Assembly: GCA_903903715.1 (NCBI GenBank)
Contig: CAIUZX010000487.1
Location: forward strand, 1 to 16,381
Direction of reading: 5' to 3'
DNA: 16,381 nucleotides
From: an uncultured Caulobacterales bacterium
Lineage (GTDB): Bacteria > Pseudomonadota > Alphaproteobacteria > Caulobacterales > Caulobacteraceae
Part shown: in pieces, positions 14,849 through 16,381 of the stretch
Layout of the letters: the number at the start of each line of letters is the position of its first letter
How positions within the stretch are numbered: the stretch's first letter is position 1
Notes under the pieces: model-generated
Told to the model about the DNA's origin: nothing
Databases searched by the model: none
Seen by the model: only the letters and a program-made list of their open reading frames with translations
Program-made: the position numbers and the translations under genes

Positions 14849-15133
14849 AAGAAAGGGCTCGCACGTCGTGAAAGGGAACTGCGGTTGAATGCCCTTTTGC
14901 CCACCGATTGTGTCAGGGTCTAGTCAAGAACGGCGTCAGGACAGAAATAGCCGCGCGCCGCCGTTCCGGATCATCCATCAGCACCCGGAAGGCCAACTCG
15001 GAGCTTCCTGAAATTTGCCATTGAATTTATTGAAGAATTTGTGTTAATTGCTGCAGTGCAGCATCGAAAATAGCAAAAAGACACAAATTCGCCACATTTG
15101 AGCGGTTAACAGGGTTTCTGTCGTAGTGACCTT
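14849..15133. promoter_or_regulatory. Divergent intergenic region between autotransporter and cell wall hydrolase
   Basis: This 285-nt gap holds no convincing gene. The first half is GC-rich and carries an 8-bp inverted repeat (14928-14935/14959-14966) overlapping a TTGACT that could be a -35 element for the autotransporter. The second half (about 15010-15120) is AT-rich and holds nested palindromes plus a GTTAAC half-site (15105-15110), which resembles half of a CtrA box. No GANTC site was seen here. If the hydrolase starts at ATG 15263, the gap is 414 nt. Confidence 0.5.
15035..15090. repeat. Nested inverted repeats, probable operator pair or structured leader
   Basis: GAATTTGTGT (15035-15044) and ACACAAATTC (15081-15090) are perfect 10-bp inverted arms, 36 nt apart. 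Inside lies a separate perfect palindrome, TGCTGCA-G-TGCAGCA (15049-15063). No T-run follows on either strand, so a terminator is unlikely. The position between two divergent envelope genes suggests binding sites for a regulator; which one is unknown. Confidence 0.5.
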
Positions 15134-16288
15134 TTGAGTAAACGACAGCGCCGTTTCCATCGTCGTCAACGATGTGAAGCGATCCCGACGGGGGGCGCAT
15201 TCGCCCTCGCCGAAGAGGACTGGAAAGCTTTGACGATCCTTCACCCGGCGCGCGCAACGGACATGCGTGCGCTTGTAGGCGCCGCTGCGCTTGGCTCACT
15301 CGTGGGCCTATCTATCGGCGGCGCTTACCTGGCCGGCGGTCTCGCAAGGACTGCGGTCGTCCACGCGCGTATATCAAGGTTGGCCGATTTCGCTCAGGAG
15401 GGTTTCTCTGAAACCGCTCTGACGGGAGCGGCGAATGACGCCCCCGGCGCCCTGGCCATCGCCCGTCGCCACGATCCCTTCTCAGGCCCCGTGCAGGACG
15501 CGCGGGAGCGTCGGTTGACGCAATGGGCCGACCAGCTGGAGACCCGTCGCGGAGCGTCGGCGTTCACCGGTCGTCCGCTGCTGCTGCGCGCCAGCCTCGA
15601 CATGGGCGTGTCCAACTCCAGGGCCCAGCCGATCCGCCCGTTCAGCTTCCGCGGCGCCCTGGACCAGAGCCGGGATATGCAGTGCCTCACCCAGGCCGTC
15701 TATTATGAAGACCGGGGCGACACGCCCGCAGGGATGCAGGCCGTGGCTCAGGTCGTCCTGAACCGGGTCCGCCACAGGGCGTTTCCGAAGACCATCTGCG
15801 GCGTTGTGTTCCAGCGGACGGCGATGGGCGGCTGCCAGTTCAGCTTCGCCTGCGACGGATCGATCAACCGCCCCGTGGACATGGCGTCATGGCGCCGGTC
15901 GCAGGCGGTGGCCGCCAAAGCGATGGACGGCGGCGTGATGGCGTCCGTCGGCAACGCCACCTACTTCCACGCCGCGGCGGTCAATCCGGACTGGTCCCAC
16001 TATCTCGTCAGGATCGGACAGGTTGGCGCGCACATCTTCTATCGCTATGCCGGACGCAACGGCGCATCGTCGATGTTCAACGGCCTGGTTCAGCCATCGG
16101 CTCCGGAGGCCGCGGCGCCGGCGGCGCGGGATGAGTCCGAGGTGATCGCCAGTCTCGGCCCCGCAGACGGCGGCGTGTCTTCGTCACCCAGCGCCAACCT
16201 GTTCCTGTCCACGACCGCGCCGGCTTCCGCGCCGTCCTCGGCGCCTTCCGAAACGCCGAAGTCAGACGCCAAGCCAATCGGCCAGTAG
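15134..16288 (+). CDS. Membrane-anchored cell wall hydrolase, SleB/CwlJ family
   Basis: The C-terminal half is a Hydrolase_2 (SleB-type) domain at about 183-306. It shows MQCLTQAVYYEDRGDTPAGM with the conserved Glu (about 192) expected for lytic transglycosylase/amidase-type activity, then QVVLNRV, GGCQFSFACDG and NATYFHAAAVNPDWSH. Before it are a charged cytoplasmic tail, one membrane helix (about 46-70, ALVGAAALGSLVGLSIGGAY) and a periplasmic stalk; after it is an Ala/Ser/Pro-rich tail. I give the TTG at 15134 because third positions are GC-rich through most of the segment before ATG 15263, but the first 14 codons are not and the Shine-Dalgarno is weak; ATG 15263 (341 aa) is the alternative. 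It would remodel peptidoglycan in the periplasm, not germinate spores. It is convergent with recQ. Confidence 0.85.
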   Translation: MSKRQRRFHRRQRCEAIPTGGAFALAEEDWKALTILHPARATDMRALVGAAALGSLVGLSIGGAYLAGGLARTAVVHARISRLADFAQEGFSETALTGAANDAPGALAIARRHDPFSGPVQDARERRLTQWADQLETRRGASAFTGRPLLLRASLDMGVSNSRAQPIRPFSFRGALDQSRDMQCLTQAVYYEDRGDTPAGMQAVAQVVLNRVRHRAFPKTICGVVFQRTAMGGCQFSFACDGSINRPVDMASWRRSQAVAAKAMDGGVMASVGNATYFHAAAVNPDWSHYLVRIGQVGAHIFYRYAGRNGASSMFNGLVQPSAPEAAAPAARDESEVIASLGPADGGVSSSPSANLFLSTTAPASAPSSAPSETPKSDAKPIGQ

Positions 16289-16297
16289 ACCAGATCT

Positions 16298-16381
16298 TTA
16301 GGCCGCCCGCACGATCCGCAGCACAGCCTCGCCGTACCGGTCGAGCTTGCCCTGCCCCACCCCGTCGCATTGACGCAGCGC
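16298..16381 (-). CDS. recQ: ATP-dependent DNA helicase RecQ, C-terminal end (HRDC domain), partial
   Basis: The minus strand is open from the window edge to TAA at 16298 and encodes 27 residues including CDGVGQGKLDRYGEAVLRIV. The pattern GVGxxKLxRYGExxLxxI is the last helix-hairpin part of the HRDC nucleic-acid-binding domain that ends RecQ helicases. Everything upstream, including the helicase motifs, lies outside the window, so another HRDC protein such as an RNase D-like protein is possible but less likely. It faces the cell wall hydrolase gene with a 9-nt gap. Confidence 0.75.
   Translation of the reverse strand, partial: ALRQCDGVGQGKLDRYGEAVLRIVRAA

Noticed and set aside
1..16381. CRISPR arrays, tRNA/rRNA genes, insertion sequences, prophage or defence genes
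   Set aside because: No regularly spaced direct repeats, no cloverleaf or rRNA-like sequence, and no transposase, integrase or defence domain was seen on either strand.

Overview
This is a GC-rich, densely coding stretch whose gene content and control sites point to an alphaproteobacterium of the Caulobacteraceae, with Brevundimonas or a near relative as the best guess. The main reasons are a large two-helix, coiled-coil membrane protein that I read as the new-pole landmark TipN, a perfect CtrA box (TTAA-N7-TTAA) upstream of it, and CcrM-type GANTC methylation sites in promoter regions. Organism assignment is inference from the sequence; no search was run.

Layout. 1-774: 3' end of a DPP IV-type S9 peptidase. 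894-2246: acyl-CoA dehydrogenase, preceded by an 11-bp inverted repeat that would cover its ribosome binding site. 2231-3199 (-): UDP-glucuronate 4-epimerase-like sugar nucleotide epimerase, overlapping the dehydrogenase tail to tail. 3314-3604 (-): small orphan protein. 3605-3779: divergent control region with the CtrA box and a GANTC site. 3780-7324: tipN and a dipeptide epimerase overlapping by ATGA. 7356-7988: 2OG-Fe(II) oxygenase-like protein. 7995-8465 (-): Nudix hydrolase. 8568-10209: a run of small plus-strand genes (26-aa membrane peptide, conserved-looking hypothetical, folB, DUF4870-like membrane protein, mini GNAT acetyltransferase). 10219-11445 (-): MFS carboxylate/sialate-type transporter. 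11534-14848 (-): 1104-aa autotransporter. 14849-15133: AT-rich divergent regulatory region with nested inverted repeats. 15134-16288: membrane-anchored SleB-type cell wall hydrolase. 16298-16381 (-): last codons of recQ (HRDC domain).

How the genes fit together. The centre concerns polarity and the envelope: a polar landmark protein coupled to an enzyme probably used in murein peptide recycling, a cell wall hydrolase, an autotransporter and a surface-sugar epimerase. The rest is housekeeping: folate synthesis, fatty acid oxidation, peptide degradation, transport. I see no mobile element, CRISPR array, tRNA or rRNA, and no clear sign of recent transfer. The points most worth a second look are the compact cell-cycle control region before tipN, the paired GANTC sites before the epimerase, the 26-residue peptide with its unusual junction to the next gene, and the nested palindromes between the autotransporter and the hydrolase.
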